A stretch of DNA of 39,860 bases from JBOHSA01 sp050732995 (GTDB lineage Bacteria > Gemmatimonadota > Gemmatimonadetes > Gemmatimonadales > GWC2-71-9), in contig JBOHSA010000056.1 in the NCBI GenBank assembly GCA_050732995.1, positions 1 through 39,860 on the forward strand. Direction: 5' to 3'. Positions 1-9,728 of the stretch are shown here, in pieces. Numbering within the stretch: the stretch's first letter is position 1; the number at the start of each line of letters is the position of its first letter. A model generated the notes under the pieces. That model worked only from the letters and a program-made list of their open reading frames with translations, was not told where the DNA came from and searched no databases. The position numbers were made by a program, and so were the translations under genes.

Positions 1-806
1 CCCCCGATTACCGCGAGGAACCCGGCGCCGGGCACCCGGACCGCGAGCGCGGCACGATCGGCCTCGCCGTGCAGGCCCGCCACGACGGCCGCGGGATCGA
101 GCAGGGCGCCCCACAGGAGCGCGAGCGCCAGGCCGGCGAGCAGCACGCCGAGATGGCCGCGTGCGTGCGGGCTCGCGGTCAGCCGGCCGCCCGGAAAGCG
201 CAGCGAGCCGATGCCCAAGTACAGGAGGGCGACCAGCGCGGTCGCCGTGGCGCTCGCGGCCAGCAGGTAGCGCTGGCGGGCGAGCGCCCACGGGAGCTCG
301 CCCACATAGTAGCCGAGGTCGCGCTGCAGCACCGGATCCACGATCCCGAAGCGCGGGGGCGCGGCCGCGAGCGTCGCCTGGCGCCACCACTCGTTCCCCA
401 GACCCCCCGTCCCCCAGGCGAGCCCCACCCCGTAGAGCAACCCGCACACGAGCACGGCGCCGAGCAGCACCTGCGGCGGCACCGCTTCCACGATTTCCAG
501 ATCGCCCACCCGCCGCGGCATCTGGACCGAGCCGATGGCCCGATAGACGTAGAACACGTGCGCCGTGCCCCATCCCACGGAGAGCAGCAGGACCAGCCCC
601 TCGACCAGGCGCGCAAGGTCGCGGCCGGCGAGGTAGACATCGCCGCCGGTGACGCTCTGCGCCCAGGCGCGCTCGGCCGTTTCCAGGGCCAGCCACCGGC
701 CGCCGACCAGGACGGCCACTAGGACCGCCGCGCCGAACAGGACCAGCCCCCGCCGCGAGGCAGGGGGAAAGGAGGGGGTGACGAGGGACGGAGGGCCGAC
801 AGTCAT
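1..806 (-). CDS. UPF0182 (COG1615) family membrane protein, C-terminus beyond window
   Basis: The reading frame starts at ATG 806 and is open to the window edge, giving 268 visible residues. Its start overlaps the stop of the upstream phosphomannomutase as ATGA, so it is probably translationally coupled. Hydrophobic segments lie near residues 20-38, 65-88, 112-131, 182-202 and 218-240. Residues 157-172 read DPVLQRDLGYYVGELP, which matches the family signature of an Asp-Pro followed by aspartate and paired aromatics before ELP. A second match is the HLGVLLA stretch near residue 219. UPF0182 members are large multi-pass inner-membrane proteins (usually about 900 residues) with a big extracytoplasmic region. 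Their function is unknown. Only the N-terminal third is present here, so nothing can be said about the rest. The family call comes from the signature region. Confidence 0.75.
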   Translation of the reverse strand, partial: MTVGPPSLVTPSFPPASRRGLVLFGAAVLVAVLVGGRWLALETAERAWAQSVTGGDVYLAGRDLARLVEGLVLLLSVGWGTAHVFYVYRAIGSVQMPRRVGDLEIVEAVPPQVLLGAVLVCGLLYGVGLAWGTGGLGNEWWRQATLAAAPPRFGIVDPVLQRDLGYYVGELPWALARQRYLLAASATATALVALLYLGIGSLRFPGGRLTASPHARGHLGVLLAGLALALLWGALLDPAAVVAGLHGEADRAALAVRVPGAGFLAVIG

Positions 807-2197
807 GCCCGCACACCGGCGCCGGCCAGCCAGGCCTCGACTTCGGCCCGGTAGGCGACCAGTGCCCGCTCGCTCGTCGCCTCGAACCGGAGCACGAGCG
901 CCGGCTGCGTGTTCGACGCGCGCAACAGGCCCCAGCCCTCGGGGAAGCTGATGCGCACGCCGTCCAGCGTGGACACGGGGTGCTTCTGGGCGAAGTGCCG
1001 CGCGGCGCGCTCCACAACGGCGAATTTCACGTCGTCCGGGCACTCGACGCGCAGCTCGGGCGTCGCGAACGTCGGCGGGAGGTCGGCGAGCAGCCGCGAG
1101 AGCGGCCCGCCCTCGCGGGCCACGTAGGCGAGCAACCGGGCGGCGGCGAACAGCGCGTCGTCGAATCCGAAGTAGTCGCCGCCAAAGAACATGTGGCCGC
1201 TCATCTCGCCCGCGAGCGGGGCCGCCGTCTCCCGCATCTTCTGCTTGATCAGCGAGTGGCCCGTCTTCCACATCACGGGCTCGAGGCCCGCCTGCCGCAG
1301 CATCCGCGGGAGCACTTCCGAGCACTTCACGTCGAAGATCACCGGGTGACCCGGTCCCAGGCGGTGCGCGAGGTCGCGCCCGAACAGCACTAGGAGCTGG
1401 TCCCCGACGATCACGCGGCCCCGCTCGTCCACCGCCCCGATGCGGTCGCCATCCCCGTCGAAGGCGATGCCCAGCTCGGCCTGCTCCCGCGCCACGGCGG
1501 CCTGGAGGTCGCGCAGGTTCTCCACGACCGTGGGATCGGGGTGGTGGTTGGGGAACGTGCCGTCCGAATCGGCGAACAGCGGAACGACGTCGGCCCCGAG
1601 CCGCCGCAGCGTCTCGACCGCGACGAGGCTCGTGACCCCGTTCCCGCAGTCCACGACCACCTTCACCGGCCGGGCGAGCGGCCCATTGCGCGCGACAATG
1701 GCGTCAGCGTACGCCTCTAGCACTACGTCGTTCTCCCTACGCTTTCCCCCCTTACGCCTGGCCAGTTTGTCCTCAGTAATCATCCGATGCAGGCGCTGGA
1801 TATCTTCTCCGTAGATGGCCTCCCCCCGCAGCACCAGCTTGCAGCCGTTGAATTCCGGGGGATTGTGGGAGCCGGTGACCTGGAGGCCCCCGTCGACGTC
1901 GAGTGTATGAGTGGCGAAGTAGAGCGCGGGGGTCGGCAGCTCGCCCACGTCCACGGCAGTCGCGCCGGCCGCGACGATCCCGGCGCGCACGGCCGCAGCC
2001 AGCCTGGCGCCGGAGGGGCGGTTGTCCCGCCCCACGGCGAGGCGAGGGGGAGGCGGGGCTGTCCGGGCTTCCGCCAGCCGCTCGCGCGCCAGGGTGGCGA
2101 ACGCCTGCCCGATGGCGCGCGCCACCGCGGCCGTCAGCTCCGTTCCGACGACGCCGCGGATATCGTACTGCCGGAAAATGGCGGCGGGAACCTTCAC
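803..2197 (-). CDS. Phosphomannomutase/phosphoglucomutase
   Basis: This is an alpha-D-phosphohexomutase, interconverting mannose-6-P and mannose-1-P and/or the glucose equivalents to feed nucleotide-sugar and polysaccharide synthesis in the cytoplasm. All four family landmarks are present: the phosphoserine loop TGSHNP (Ser110), the metal-binding loop DGDGDR (residues 247-252), the sugar-binding loop GEMSGH (330-335) and the C-terminal phosphate-binding loop RASNTQP (426-432). The 464-residue length is typical of the AlgC/ManB type. The GTG at 2197 was chosen because the protein then starts just before the conserved FRQYDIRG segment; the longer frame to 2296 adds only low-complexity residues and invades nuoN. 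It follows nuoN by 31 nt and overlaps the UPF0182 gene by 4 nt, so it seems to be read through from the nuo operon. Substrate preference cannot be told from sequence. Confidence 0.92.
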   Translation of the reverse strand: MKVPAAIFRQYDIRGVVGTELTAAVARAIGQAFATLARERLAEARTAPPPPRLAVGRDNRPSGARLAAAVRAGIVAAGATAVDVGELPTPALYFATHTLDVDGGLQVTGSHNPPEFNGCKLVLRGEAIYGEDIQRLHRMITEDKLARRKGGKRRENDVVLEAYADAIVARNGPLARPVKVVVDCGNGVTSLVAVETLRRLGADVVPLFADSDGTFPNHHPDPTVVENLRDLQAAVAREQAELGIAFDGDGDRIGAVDERGRVIVGDQLLVLFGRDLAHRLGPGHPVIFDVKCSEVLPRMLRQAGLEPVMWKTGHSLIKQKMRETAAPLAGEMSGHMFFGGDYFGFDDALFAAARLLAYVAREGGPLSRLLADLPPTFATPELRVECPDDVKFAVVERAARHFAQKHPVSTLDGVRISFPEGWGLLRASNTQPALVLRFEATSERALVAYRAEVEAWLAGAGVRA

Positions 2198-2228
2198 GGG
2201 AGTGTAGCGGGCGCGCCGGCCGCCCGCG

Positions 2229-3752
2229 TCAGCGTCCGGGGGTGGGAGTAGCAGCGGCGGGGGCCGGCGGCACTGCGGCCTGCACCGCCGTGCCACCCTG
2301 CTGCGCGAGGTCGAGCAGGCGATTCGGGCGGACGCCGAAGAACAGCAACCCGGCCGCCGCGAAAGTGACGGCGGCGCCCGCCAGGCGCCCGAGCCGCACG
2401 CCGCCGTGGGCCTCGGCCGAGGGCTCGGGCTTCATGTACATCGCCATGATCACGGGAAGATAGTAGCCCGCCGAGACGACGCTCGTGAGGACGAGCAGCA
2501 CCGCGAGCGCCCACTGCCCCGCACCCAGCGCGGCGACCAGGATGTACCACTTGCCGATGAAGCCGGCCGTGCCGGGGAATCCCAGGAGGGACAACATGCA
2601 CAGCGCCAGGGCGAACGCGTGCCACGGCCGTCGGGCGGCGAGCCCGGCCAGGTCGTCGATCAGCACGTCGCTCTCCCCGTCGCGCCCTTTGGCGGCGAGC
2701 ACCGCGAATGCGCCCAGCGTCATGAGCACGTAGGCGACGAGGTAGAAAATGAACGCGGCCGCGCCGCGCTCCGTCCCGGCGGCCACGGCGACCAGGAGGT
2801 AGCCCGAGTGCGCCACGGACGAATACGCCAGCATGCGCTTCAGCCGGCGCTGGGCCAGCGCCACCAGGTTGCCCGCCACCATCGTGACCACCGCGAGCCA
2901 GAAGACGATCTCCCGCCAGGCCGCGACCTGGGGAAACGCTTCGCCGAGCACGCGGAACAGCGCGGCGAAGGCGGCCGCCTTCACGCCCGTCGCCATGAAT
3001 GCCGTCACCGGCGTCGGAGCGCCGTCGTACACGTCCGGCGCCCACATGTGGAACGGCACGGCGGCGACCTTGAACCCGAACCCCACGAGCAGGAGCCCGA
3101 GGCCCAGGAGCAGCATGGCGCTGCCTTCGAGGTTGAACGCCGCGACCTGCGTGCCGATCCGCTGGAGGTTGGTGGATCCGGTCGCCCCGAACGTGAGCGC
3201 GATGCCGTACAACAGGAATCCCGAGGCGAACGCCCCCAGCAGGAAGTACTTCAGCGCCGCCTCGGCGGCGCGCGGGCTCCGCCGGTTGAACCCGGCCAGC
3301 ACGTACACCGCGATCGACATCAGCTCGAGACCGAGGAAGATCACCATCAGGTCGCGCCCGCCCCCCATCAGCATGAGCCCCAGGGTGGCGAAGAGCAGCA
3401 GGACGTAATACTCCGGCGCGAGCAGGCGCTCGCGCTCGAGGTAGTCGAACGACAAGAACACCGTCAGCGCCGCGGTGCCGAGGAACAGCCAGTCGGTGAC
3501 GAAGCGGAAATCGTCCACCGCGATCATGCCGCCGGGCGCCGAAGCCCGCGCGGTGTTCCACCACAGCCACCAGACGGCGAGGGCGGTGGTGGCGAGCGCC
3601 GCCAGCGTGAGCCACCCGGCGATCCGCAGGTCCCGTTCGGTGCGGTGCCGCCAGGCGACGAACACGAGCAGCGCCAGCGCCCAGCCCGTGAGGACGACCT
3701 CGGGCAGCAGGGCCAGCAGCAGGTCGCGGGAGCTCGCGAAGTAGAGGATCAC
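2229..3752 (-). CDS. nuoN: NADH-quinone oxidoreductase subunit N
   Basis: NuoN is an antiporter-like proton-pumping subunit of the complex I membrane arm. The 507 residues are almost wholly hydrophobic, with about 14 predicted helices. The Mrp-like core is seen in the FKVAAVPFHMWAPDVYDGAP stretch, followed by PTPVTAFMATGVKAAAF, which carries the conserved lysine, and RLKRMLAYSSVAHSGY. The GTG at 3752 overlaps the nuoM stop (GTGA), a coupling pattern seen throughout this operon, and places the start just before the first helix. It is the last nuo gene; phosphomannomutase follows after 31 nt with no terminator visible. Confidence 0.95.
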   Translation of the reverse strand: MILYFASSRDLLLALLPEVVLTGWALALLVFVAWRHRTERDLRIAGWLTLAALATTALAVWWLWWNTARASAPGGMIAVDDFRFVTDWLFLGTAALTVFLSFDYLERERLLAPEYYVLLLFATLGLMLMGGGRDLMVIFLGLELMSIAVYVLAGFNRRSPRAAEAALKYFLLGAFASGFLLYGIALTFGATGSTNLQRIGTQVAAFNLEGSAMLLLGLGLLLVGFGFKVAAVPFHMWAPDVYDGAPTPVTAFMATGVKAAAFAALFRVLGEAFPQVAAWREIVFWLAVVTMVAGNLVALAQRRLKRMLAYSSVAHSGYLLVAVAAGTERGAAAFIFYLVAYVLMTLGAFAVLAAKGRDGESDVLIDDLAGLAARRPWHAFALALCMLSLLGFPGTAGFIGKWYILVAALGAGQWALAVLLVLTSVVSAGYYLPVIMAMYMKPEPSAEAHGGVRLGRLAGAAVTFAAAGLLFFGVRPNRLLDLAQQGGTAVQAAVPPAPAAATPTPGR

Positions 3753-5239
3753 CGCGCCGCCGGTTTCACGGACTCGATGAACTGCCGCGCCGAGGGCTCC
3801 ATGCGGTCGAGAATCGGCTTGGGGTACACGCCGATCCACAGGATGCCGGCCAGCAGCGGGACCAGCACGGCGAGCTCGCGCGCGGTCAGGTCGGTGAGCT
3901 TCTCGTTCTCATGTTTGTCGAGCGGGTTGAATATCACGCGCTGCAGCGCCCAGAGGAGATAGATGGCCGCGACGATCACGCCGGTCGTGGCGAGGATGGT
4001 GGCGGCCGGATACGCGCGATAGGAGCCGACCAGCACCAGGAATTCACCCACGAAGCCGTTCGTGCCGGGCAGCCCGATCGAGGAGAGCGCGACCACCGTC
4101 AGCACGGCGGCGAACAGCGGCACGACGCGCGCGAGCCCCCCGTAGGCCGCGATCAGGCGGCTATGGCGCCGCTCGTAGAGCATCCCCGCCAGAAAGAACA
4201 ACGCCCCGGTCGAGAGCCCGTGGTTGAGCATGATCAGGAGCGCCCCCTGCACGCTCTGCAGGGTCAGGGCCCAGATGCCGAGCATCACGAAGCCGAGGTG
4301 CGCCACTGACGAGTACGCGATGAGCTTCTTGAAGTCGGGCTGCACCATCGCCACGAGCCCACCGTAGAGGATCCCGATGAGCGACAGGACCACGATCGCG
4401 GTCTGGACCGCGGGATGCAGTGCCACGCCGGGAAAGAACGGCAGCGCGAACCGCAGAAACCCATAGGTCCCCATTTTGAGGAGGATGCCGGCCAGGATCA
4501 CCGAGCCGGCCGTCGGCGCCTCCACGTGGGCGTCGGGCAGCCAGGTGTGGAACGGGAACATGGGCACCTTGATCGCGAACGCCAGGAAAAAGGCGCCGAA
4601 GAACCACCAGGCGAGGCTGCCCAGATCGCCCAGGTTGCCCAGCAGGTGCGCGTAGGCGAACGAAGAGGTGCCGGTGCGGGCGCCCACGACGAAATAGAGC
4701 CCGAGGATCGCGACCAGCATGAGCAGCGATCCGAACATCGTGTAGATGAAAAACTTGATCGCCGCGTACAACCGGCGCTCCCCCCCCCACACGCCGATGA
4801 TGAAGTACATCGGGATGAGCATCACCTCCCACATCACGTAGAACAGGAACAAGTCGAGGGCCACGAACACCCCGATCATGCCCGTCGTCAGCACGAGCAG
4901 CAGGGCGTAAAAGCCGCGCTCGCGCTCCGTGATGTAGCTGTAGCTGCCAAGGACCGAGAGCGGCAGGAGCAGCGCGGTGAGCAGCACCATGAACAGGGAA
5001 ATCCCGTCCACGCCCACCGCGTAGGCGATGCCCCAGGCCGGGATCCAGGGCAGCGAGAGCTGGAGCTGCATGCCGGCGGCCGGTGCGAACACCCACCACA
5101 GGGGGAGCGCGAGCGCGAATTCCCCGAGGCTCGCCGCGAGGGCCACATGCTTGGCCCGGTGGGCCGGCGCGAGCGCGACGATCAGCGCCCCGGCCAGCGG
5201 CCAGGCGAGCAGCGCGGTGAGGCCCCAGCGCTCGTACAT
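3749..5239 (-). CDS. nuoM: NADH-quinone oxidoreductase subunit M
   Basis: NuoM is the middle antiporter-like subunit of the complex I membrane arm (496 residues). The conserved glutamate of the fifth helix is visible in FYVMWEVMLIPMYFIIGVWG. The helix-7/8 region is visible in FHTWLPDAHVEAPTAGSVIL, followed by AGILLKMGTYGFLRF, which contains the proton-path lysine. RKPKKLIAYSS-type sequence follows as DFKKLIAYSSVAHLG. The ATG at 5239 lies 3 nt after the nuoL stop. The 3' end overlaps nuoN. A nine-base C run (4780-4788) encodes the GG of VWGGERRL. Confidence 0.96.
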   Translation of the reverse strand: MYERWGLTALLAWPLAGALIVALAPAHRAKHVALAASLGEFALALPLWWVFAPAAGMQLQLSLPWIPAWGIAYAVGVDGISLFMVLLTALLLPLSVLGSYSYITERERGFYALLLVLTTGMIGVFVALDLFLFYVMWEVMLIPMYFIIGVWGGERRLYAAIKFFIYTMFGSLLMLVAILGLYFVVGARTGTSSFAYAHLLGNLGDLGSLAWWFFGAFFLAFAIKVPMFPFHTWLPDAHVEAPTAGSVILAGILLKMGTYGFLRFALPFFPGVALHPAVQTAIVVLSLIGILYGGLVAMVQPDFKKLIAYSSVAHLGFVMLGIWALTLQSVQGALLIMLNHGLSTGALFFLAGMLYERRHSRLIAAYGGLARVVPLFAAVLTVVALSSIGLPGTNGFVGEFLVLVGSYRAYPAATILATTGVIVAAIYLLWALQRVIFNPLDKHENEKLTDLTARELAVLVPLLAGILWIGVYPKPILDRMEPSARQFIESVKPAAR

Positions 5240-5242
5240 CGC

Positions 5243-7222
5243 CTACCGCCCCGCCGCCAGAAGCACGGCGAGCACGCCCCCCACGAAGATCGCTACGTAC
5301 AGCCCCACCTGCCCCGTCTGCAGCCGGCTGCCCAGCACCCCGAACGCGCGCGTGACCCGGGCGCTGCCGTTCACCAGCGCGCCGTCCACCAGCCGGGCGT
5401 CCACGACCTTCCACAAGACTTCGCGCGCGAACCAGACGAGCGGGCGGACGATCACGGCGTCGTACAGCTCGTCCACGTACCACTTCTTCCAGAGGATCCT
5501 GCCGACCCCCGTTTCGGGCGGCGCGAGCCGCGCGGGCTTCAGCTCCTCGGGCCGGAGCAGCCGCCAGGCGCCGGCGATGCCGACGCCCGCGACCACCACG
5601 GCGATCGCGACGAGGGTCCACTCGGTGGTGGCTGACAGGTGGGCGGCGGGCTGCAAGGCGGCCGCCCCTTCGGTGACGGGCTCGAGCCAGTGGTGCAGCC
5701 AGGCGCCGCCGCCGAACAGCGCGGGGACGTTGAGCAGCCCGCCGGCGAGGCTCAGCGCACCCAGGACGACCAGCGGTCCCGTCATCACCCACGGGGCCTC
5801 CTGCAGGTGCGCCCGCGCCTGCTCCCCGGTCCGGTTCGGGCCGTGGAAGGTGTAGCGCATCAGCCGGGTCATGTAGAACGCCGTCAGCAGCGCCGCCGCG
5901 AGCCCCAGGCCCCAGTAGACGTACCACACGGGCTGCGCGTGCCCGCGGGCGAACGCGGCGGTCAGGATCTCGTCCTTGGAGAAGAAGCCCGACAGGGGCG
6001 GGACGCCCGCGATCGCCAGCGTCGCGATCCACATCAGGGCCGCGGTCCACGGCAGGTGGGCCTTGAGCCCGCCCATGTTGCGCATGTCCTGCGCGTCCTC
6101 GTGCGCGTGCGTGGCGTGATACGCGTGATGCATCGCGTGGATCACGCTGCCCGAGCCGAGAAACAGCAGCGCCTTGAAGAACGCGTGGGTCGTGAGGTGG
6201 AACAGCGCCGCCGCGTACGCGCCGGTCCCGACGCCCAAGAACATGTAGCCCAGCTGGGAAATGGTGGAGTAGGCCAGCACCCGCTTGATGTCCCACTGCT
6301 TGAGGGCGATGGTCGCGGCGAACAGCGCCGTGAGCGTCCCGATGCCGGCCACGACCGACGAGCCGATCGGGGCCAGGGCGAACAGCACGCTGCAGCGGGC
6401 CACGAGGTACACCCCCGCCGTCACCATCGTCGCCGCGTGGATCAGGGCCGAGACCGGCGTCGGGCCCTGCATGGCGTCGGGCAGCCACGTGTACAGCGGG
6501 ATCTGCGCCGACTTGCCGGTGCAGCCGAGGAACAGGGCCAGGGTCACCGCGGTGATCGCGCCGCCGCCCGCGAAGAACGCCGTCGGCGCCTTGGCGAACA
6601 CCGTGCCGAAGTCGAGCGAGCCCGTCGTCCAGAAGATCAGGAGCATGGCCACCAGGAAGCCGCCGTCCCCGATCCGGTTGACGATGAACGCCTTCTTGCC
6701 GGCGTCCGCGTTGATCTGCTCGGTGAACCAGAAGCCGATCAACAGGTACGAGCACAGCCCCACGCCCTCCCAGCCGACGAACATCACCGGGAAGTTCGCC
6801 CCCAGCACCAGGAGCAGCATGAAGAACACGAACAGGTTGAGGTAGGCGAAGTAGCGCGCGTAGCCCGGATCCTCGCGCATGTAGCCGACGCTGAAGATAT
6901 GGATCAGCGCGCCGACGCCCGTCACGACGAGCAGCATCACCGCGGAGAGCCGGTCCAGCTGGAGCGCGAAGGCGACCTGGAGGTCGCCGACCGGCAGCCA
7001 CTCCCAGTAGCGGTAGACCAGCGGCTCGGCGGCGGGGGCGCGCGCCAGGTCTCCCACCACCGCGGCCGCGACCCCGAACGCGGCGGCGAGCACGCCCACG
7101 CCGATCACCGAGACGGCGCGCTTGGCGCCCGGGCGGAGGAGGGCGAGCGCGCCGTTCAGCGCGAACCCGAGCAGCGGGAGCGCCGGCACGAGCCAGATCA
7201 GGTCCGTCGCGGTGCCGGTCAT
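5243..7222 (-). CDS. nuoL: NADH-quinone oxidoreductase subunit L
   Basis: NuoL is the distal antiporter-like subunit, with a long lateral helix at its C-terminus that spans NuoM and NuoN. At 659 residues it is of normal family length. Visible landmarks are the glutamate helix MFVGWEGVGLCSYLLIGFW, the TWLPDAMQGPTPVSALIHAA stretch with TMVTAG, and DIKRVLAYSTISQLGYM. The C-terminal segment from about residue 500 to the end holds the VDELYDAVIVRPLVW stretch typical of the NuoL tail. The ATG at 7222 overlaps the nuoK stop as ATGA. The longer frame reaching 7420 only extends arginine-rich sequence into nuoK and was rejected. Confidence 0.96.
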   Translation of the reverse strand: MTGTATDLIWLVPALPLLGFALNGALALLRPGAKRAVSVIGVGVLAAAFGVAAAVVGDLARAPAAEPLVYRYWEWLPVGDLQVAFALQLDRLSAVMLLVVTGVGALIHIFSVGYMREDPGYARYFAYLNLFVFFMLLLVLGANFPVMFVGWEGVGLCSYLLIGFWFTEQINADAGKKAFIVNRIGDGGFLVAMLLIFWTTGSLDFGTVFAKAPTAFFAGGGAITAVTLALFLGCTGKSAQIPLYTWLPDAMQGPTPVSALIHAATMVTAGVYLVARCSVLFALAPIGSSVVAGIGTLTALFAATIALKQWDIKRVLAYSTISQLGYMFLGVGTGAYAAALFHLTTHAFFKALLFLGSGSVIHAMHHAYHATHAHEDAQDMRNMGGLKAHLPWTAALMWIATLAIAGVPPLSGFFSKDEILTAAFARGHAQPVWYVYWGLGLAAALLTAFYMTRLMRYTFHGPNRTGEQARAHLQEAPWVMTGPLVVLGALSLAGGLLNVPALFGGGAWLHHWLEPVTEGAAALQPAAHLSATTEWTLVAIAVVVAGVGIAGAWRLLRPEELKPARLAPPETGVGRILWKKWYVDELYDAVIVRPLVWFAREVLWKVVDARLVDGALVNGSARVTRAFGVLGSRLQTGQVGLYVAIFVGGVLAVLLAAGR

Positions 7223-7515
7223 CCCTTGAGCAGGTCGATGTTCCCCAGGTCGACCGTCTCGCGATGGCGGTAGATCGCCAGGACGATCGCGAGCCCGACG
7301 GCGGCTTCGGCCGCCGCCACCGCCATCACGAAGAACACGAGCACGTGGCCCGCCACGCCGAGTTGTTGCGCCAGCGCAATGAACGTGAGGTTGACGGCGT
7401 TGAGCATCAGCTCGACGCACATGAAGATGACGATCGCGTTGCGGCGGAACAGCACGCCCGCGACGCCCAGGGCGAAGAGCACGGCCGACACGGCGAGCGC
7501 CGGACCGAGCAGCAC
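7219..7515 (-). CDS. nuoK: NADH-quinone oxidoreductase subunit K
   Basis: This small (98-residue) three-helix subunit of the complex I membrane arm is related to MrpC. Both essential membrane glutamates are present: Glu35 in CVELMLNAVNL and Glu70 in AVAAAEAAVGLAI. It starts with GTG at 7515, immediately after the TAG stop of nuoJ with no intervening base. It ends in a 4-nt overlap with nuoL. Length and spacing are canonical. Confidence 0.95.
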   Translation of the reverse strand: MLLGPALAVSAVLFALGVAGVLFRRNAIVIFMCVELMLNAVNLTFIALAQQLGVAGHVLVFFVMAVAAAEAAVGLAIVLAIYRHRETVDLGNIDLLKG

Positions 7516-8043
<528 letters not shown>

Positions 8044-8046
8044 GCG

Positions 8047-8553
8047 CTACTCCCCCTTCGGGTCGGCGGGGTCCCATAGGGTCGAGACGGGGTGCGTCTG
8101 GGCGCACAACCGCTCGAGGTCGTAGACGAACCGGTCGCGCGCGTACTCGGAGTTCTCGTAGTGCACGCCGACGTGGATCGCCTCCTCCGGGCACACCTCC
8201 TGACAGTAGCCGCAGAAGACGCAGCGGAACTCGTCGATCTCGTAGATCAGCGGGTAGCGGTTGCCTTCCTCATCCTCGCCCGGCACCAGTTTGATGCAGT
8301 TGGCCGGGCAGATCTGGGGACACAGCCCGCACGCCACGCACTTGGCGCGCCCCTGCTCGTCGGTGAGCATGCGGTGGGTGCCGCGCCAGCGCGAGGACAG
8401 CGCCCAGTCGTCGGTCGCCTTCTGCTCCGGGTACTGCATCGTCACTTTGGGCCGGAACAGATGGGAGAACGTGAGCGCCATCCCTTTGAGCGTCGCCCGC
8501 AGGTAGGACGTCTCCGGCGTGGGCCGCTTGAGGACCTTGACGCCGATGGCCAT
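8047..8553 (-). CDS. nuoI: NADH-quinone oxidoreductase subunit I
   Basis: NuoI is the peripheral-arm ferredoxin-like subunit carrying clusters N6a and N6b, the last relay before N2. It is 168 residues long with two complete CxxCxxCxxxCP motifs, at Cys72/75/78/82 and Cys111/114/117/121. The N-terminal segment near residues 18-40 is the amphipathic membrane-contact helix (LKGMALTFSHLFRP). The ATG at 8553 shares one base with the nuoH stop (TGATG), which fixes the start; the longer frame to 8919 is antisense-like low-complexity sequence inside nuoH. Confidence 0.96.
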   Translation of the reverse strand: MAIGVKVLKRPTPETSYLRATLKGMALTFSHLFRPKVTMQYPEQKATDDWALSSRWRGTHRMLTDEQGRAKCVACGLCPQICPANCIKLVPGEDEEGNRYPLIYEIDEFRCVFCGYCQEVCPEEAIHVGVHYENSEYARDRFVYDLERLCAQTHPVSTLWDPADPKGE

Positions 8554-9728
8554 CAGCTCCGCCCCCTCTCCGCCTCGGGCTCCACCGAGCCGGCCACGAT
8601 CCGCCCCCGGTCGAGTCCCCAGACCAGCCCCACGGCGAGCACCGCGTTGAGCCCGAACAGCGCGAGCCCGAACCGCGTGTCGTACGCCCAGCCCAGCTGC
8701 TCGTGCAGGTACCAGATCGCCGTCGCGAGCACGGTGAGGTACCCGAGCGCGAGCGGCAGCAGCACCTTCCAGCCCAGCGCCATCAGCTGGTCGTAGCGGA
8801 ACCGCGGCAGGGTCCACCGCACCCAGATGTACAGGAACAGGAAGCAGCCGACTTTGAAGGAGAAGGCTACGAGCGTGGCGAGCGTCTTCCACACCGTCCA
8901 GGGCGGCCCGTCGTCCCACGTGAGGAACGGGATGTCCCAGCCCCCGAAGAACAGGGTGGTCATCAAGGCCGAGGCCGTCACCATGTTCGCGTACTCGGCG
9001 ATGTAGAACATCGAGAACTTTATCGAGCTGTATTCAGTGTGGTAGCCCGCGATCAGCTCCGCCTCGGCCTCGGGTAGGTCGAACGGGAGCCGGTTGGTCT
9101 CGGCGAACGCGCTCACCACGAAGATGAAGCACGCGATGAGCAGGGAGAACACGAACCAGGTCGAGGCTTGTTGCCGCGCCACGACCTGCGAGAGCGACAC
9201 GTTGCCGGCGAGCAGCAGCACCGCCACCGTGCTCATGCCGAGCGCGATCTCGTAGGAGATCATCTGGGCCGAGGCGCGCAGGCCGCCGAGCAGCGCGTAT
9301 TTGTTGTTGGACGACCACCCCGCCAGCACGATGCCGTAGACGCCGAGCGAGCCGATCGCGAGGATGTAGAGGAAGCCCACCGGCAGGTCGGCCACCACCA
9401 TCGGGACGTCACCCCAGGGCGTCGGCAGCGGCGTGGCGAAGGGAACTACCGCGAAGGTGAGCAGCGCGGGCACGAACGAGATGGCCGGCGCGAGCACGAA
9501 CAGCCACAAGTCGGCTTGCGCCGGGTAGGTCTCCTCCTTCACGAGATTCTTCAAGCCGTCGGCGGCGGGCTGGAGGATGCCCTGCGGCCCCACGCGGTTC
9601 GGGCCGAGCCGGTCCTGCATCCACGCGCAGATGCGCCGCTCGGCGAGCGTGAGCAGCGCCACGCCGACCATGATCACGGTGAACACGAGCAGGATCTTGG
9701 CGATCGACGCGATCAGGACGAACGTCAT
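8553..9728 (-). CDS. nuoH: NADH-quinone oxidoreductase subunit H
   Basis: NuoH forms the quinone-binding chamber at the junction of the membrane and peripheral arms. It is 391 residues with about eight to nine helices. Strongly conserved parts are seen: ERRICAWMQDRLGPNRVGPQ near residue 30, ETNRLPFDLPEAEAELIAG in the charged loop, then YHTEYSSIKFSMFYIAEY. These acidic residues and the DRLGPNR loop are family hallmarks. The ATG at 9728 overlaps the nuoG stop by 4 nt (ATGA). Nothing unusual was seen. Confidence 0.96.
   Translation of the reverse strand: MTFVLIASIAKILLVFTVIMVGVALLTLAERRICAWMQDRLGPNRVGPQGILQPAADGLKNLVKEETYPAQADLWLFVLAPAISFVPALLTFAVVPFATPLPTPWGDVPMVVADLPVGFLYILAIGSLGVYGIVLAGWSSNNKYALLGGLRASAQMISYEIALGMSTVAVLLLAGNVSLSQVVARQQASTWFVFSLLIACFIFVVSAFAETNRLPFDLPEAEAELIAGYHTEYSSIKFSMFYIAEYANMVTASALMTTLFFGGWDIPFLTWDDGPPWTVWKTLATLVAFSFKVGCFLFLYIWVRWTLPRFRYDQLMALGWKVLLPLALGYLTVLATAIWYLHEQLGWAYDTRFGLALFGLNAVLAVGLVWGLDRGRIVAGSVEPEAERGRS

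Noticed and set aside
4161..7001. Very long arginine-rich open frame (about 946 codons) antiphase to nuoL and nuoM
   Set aside because: It is a same-strand frame-shadow of nuoL/nuoM caused by high GC. It has no domain pattern, and the true frames carry all complex I motifs.
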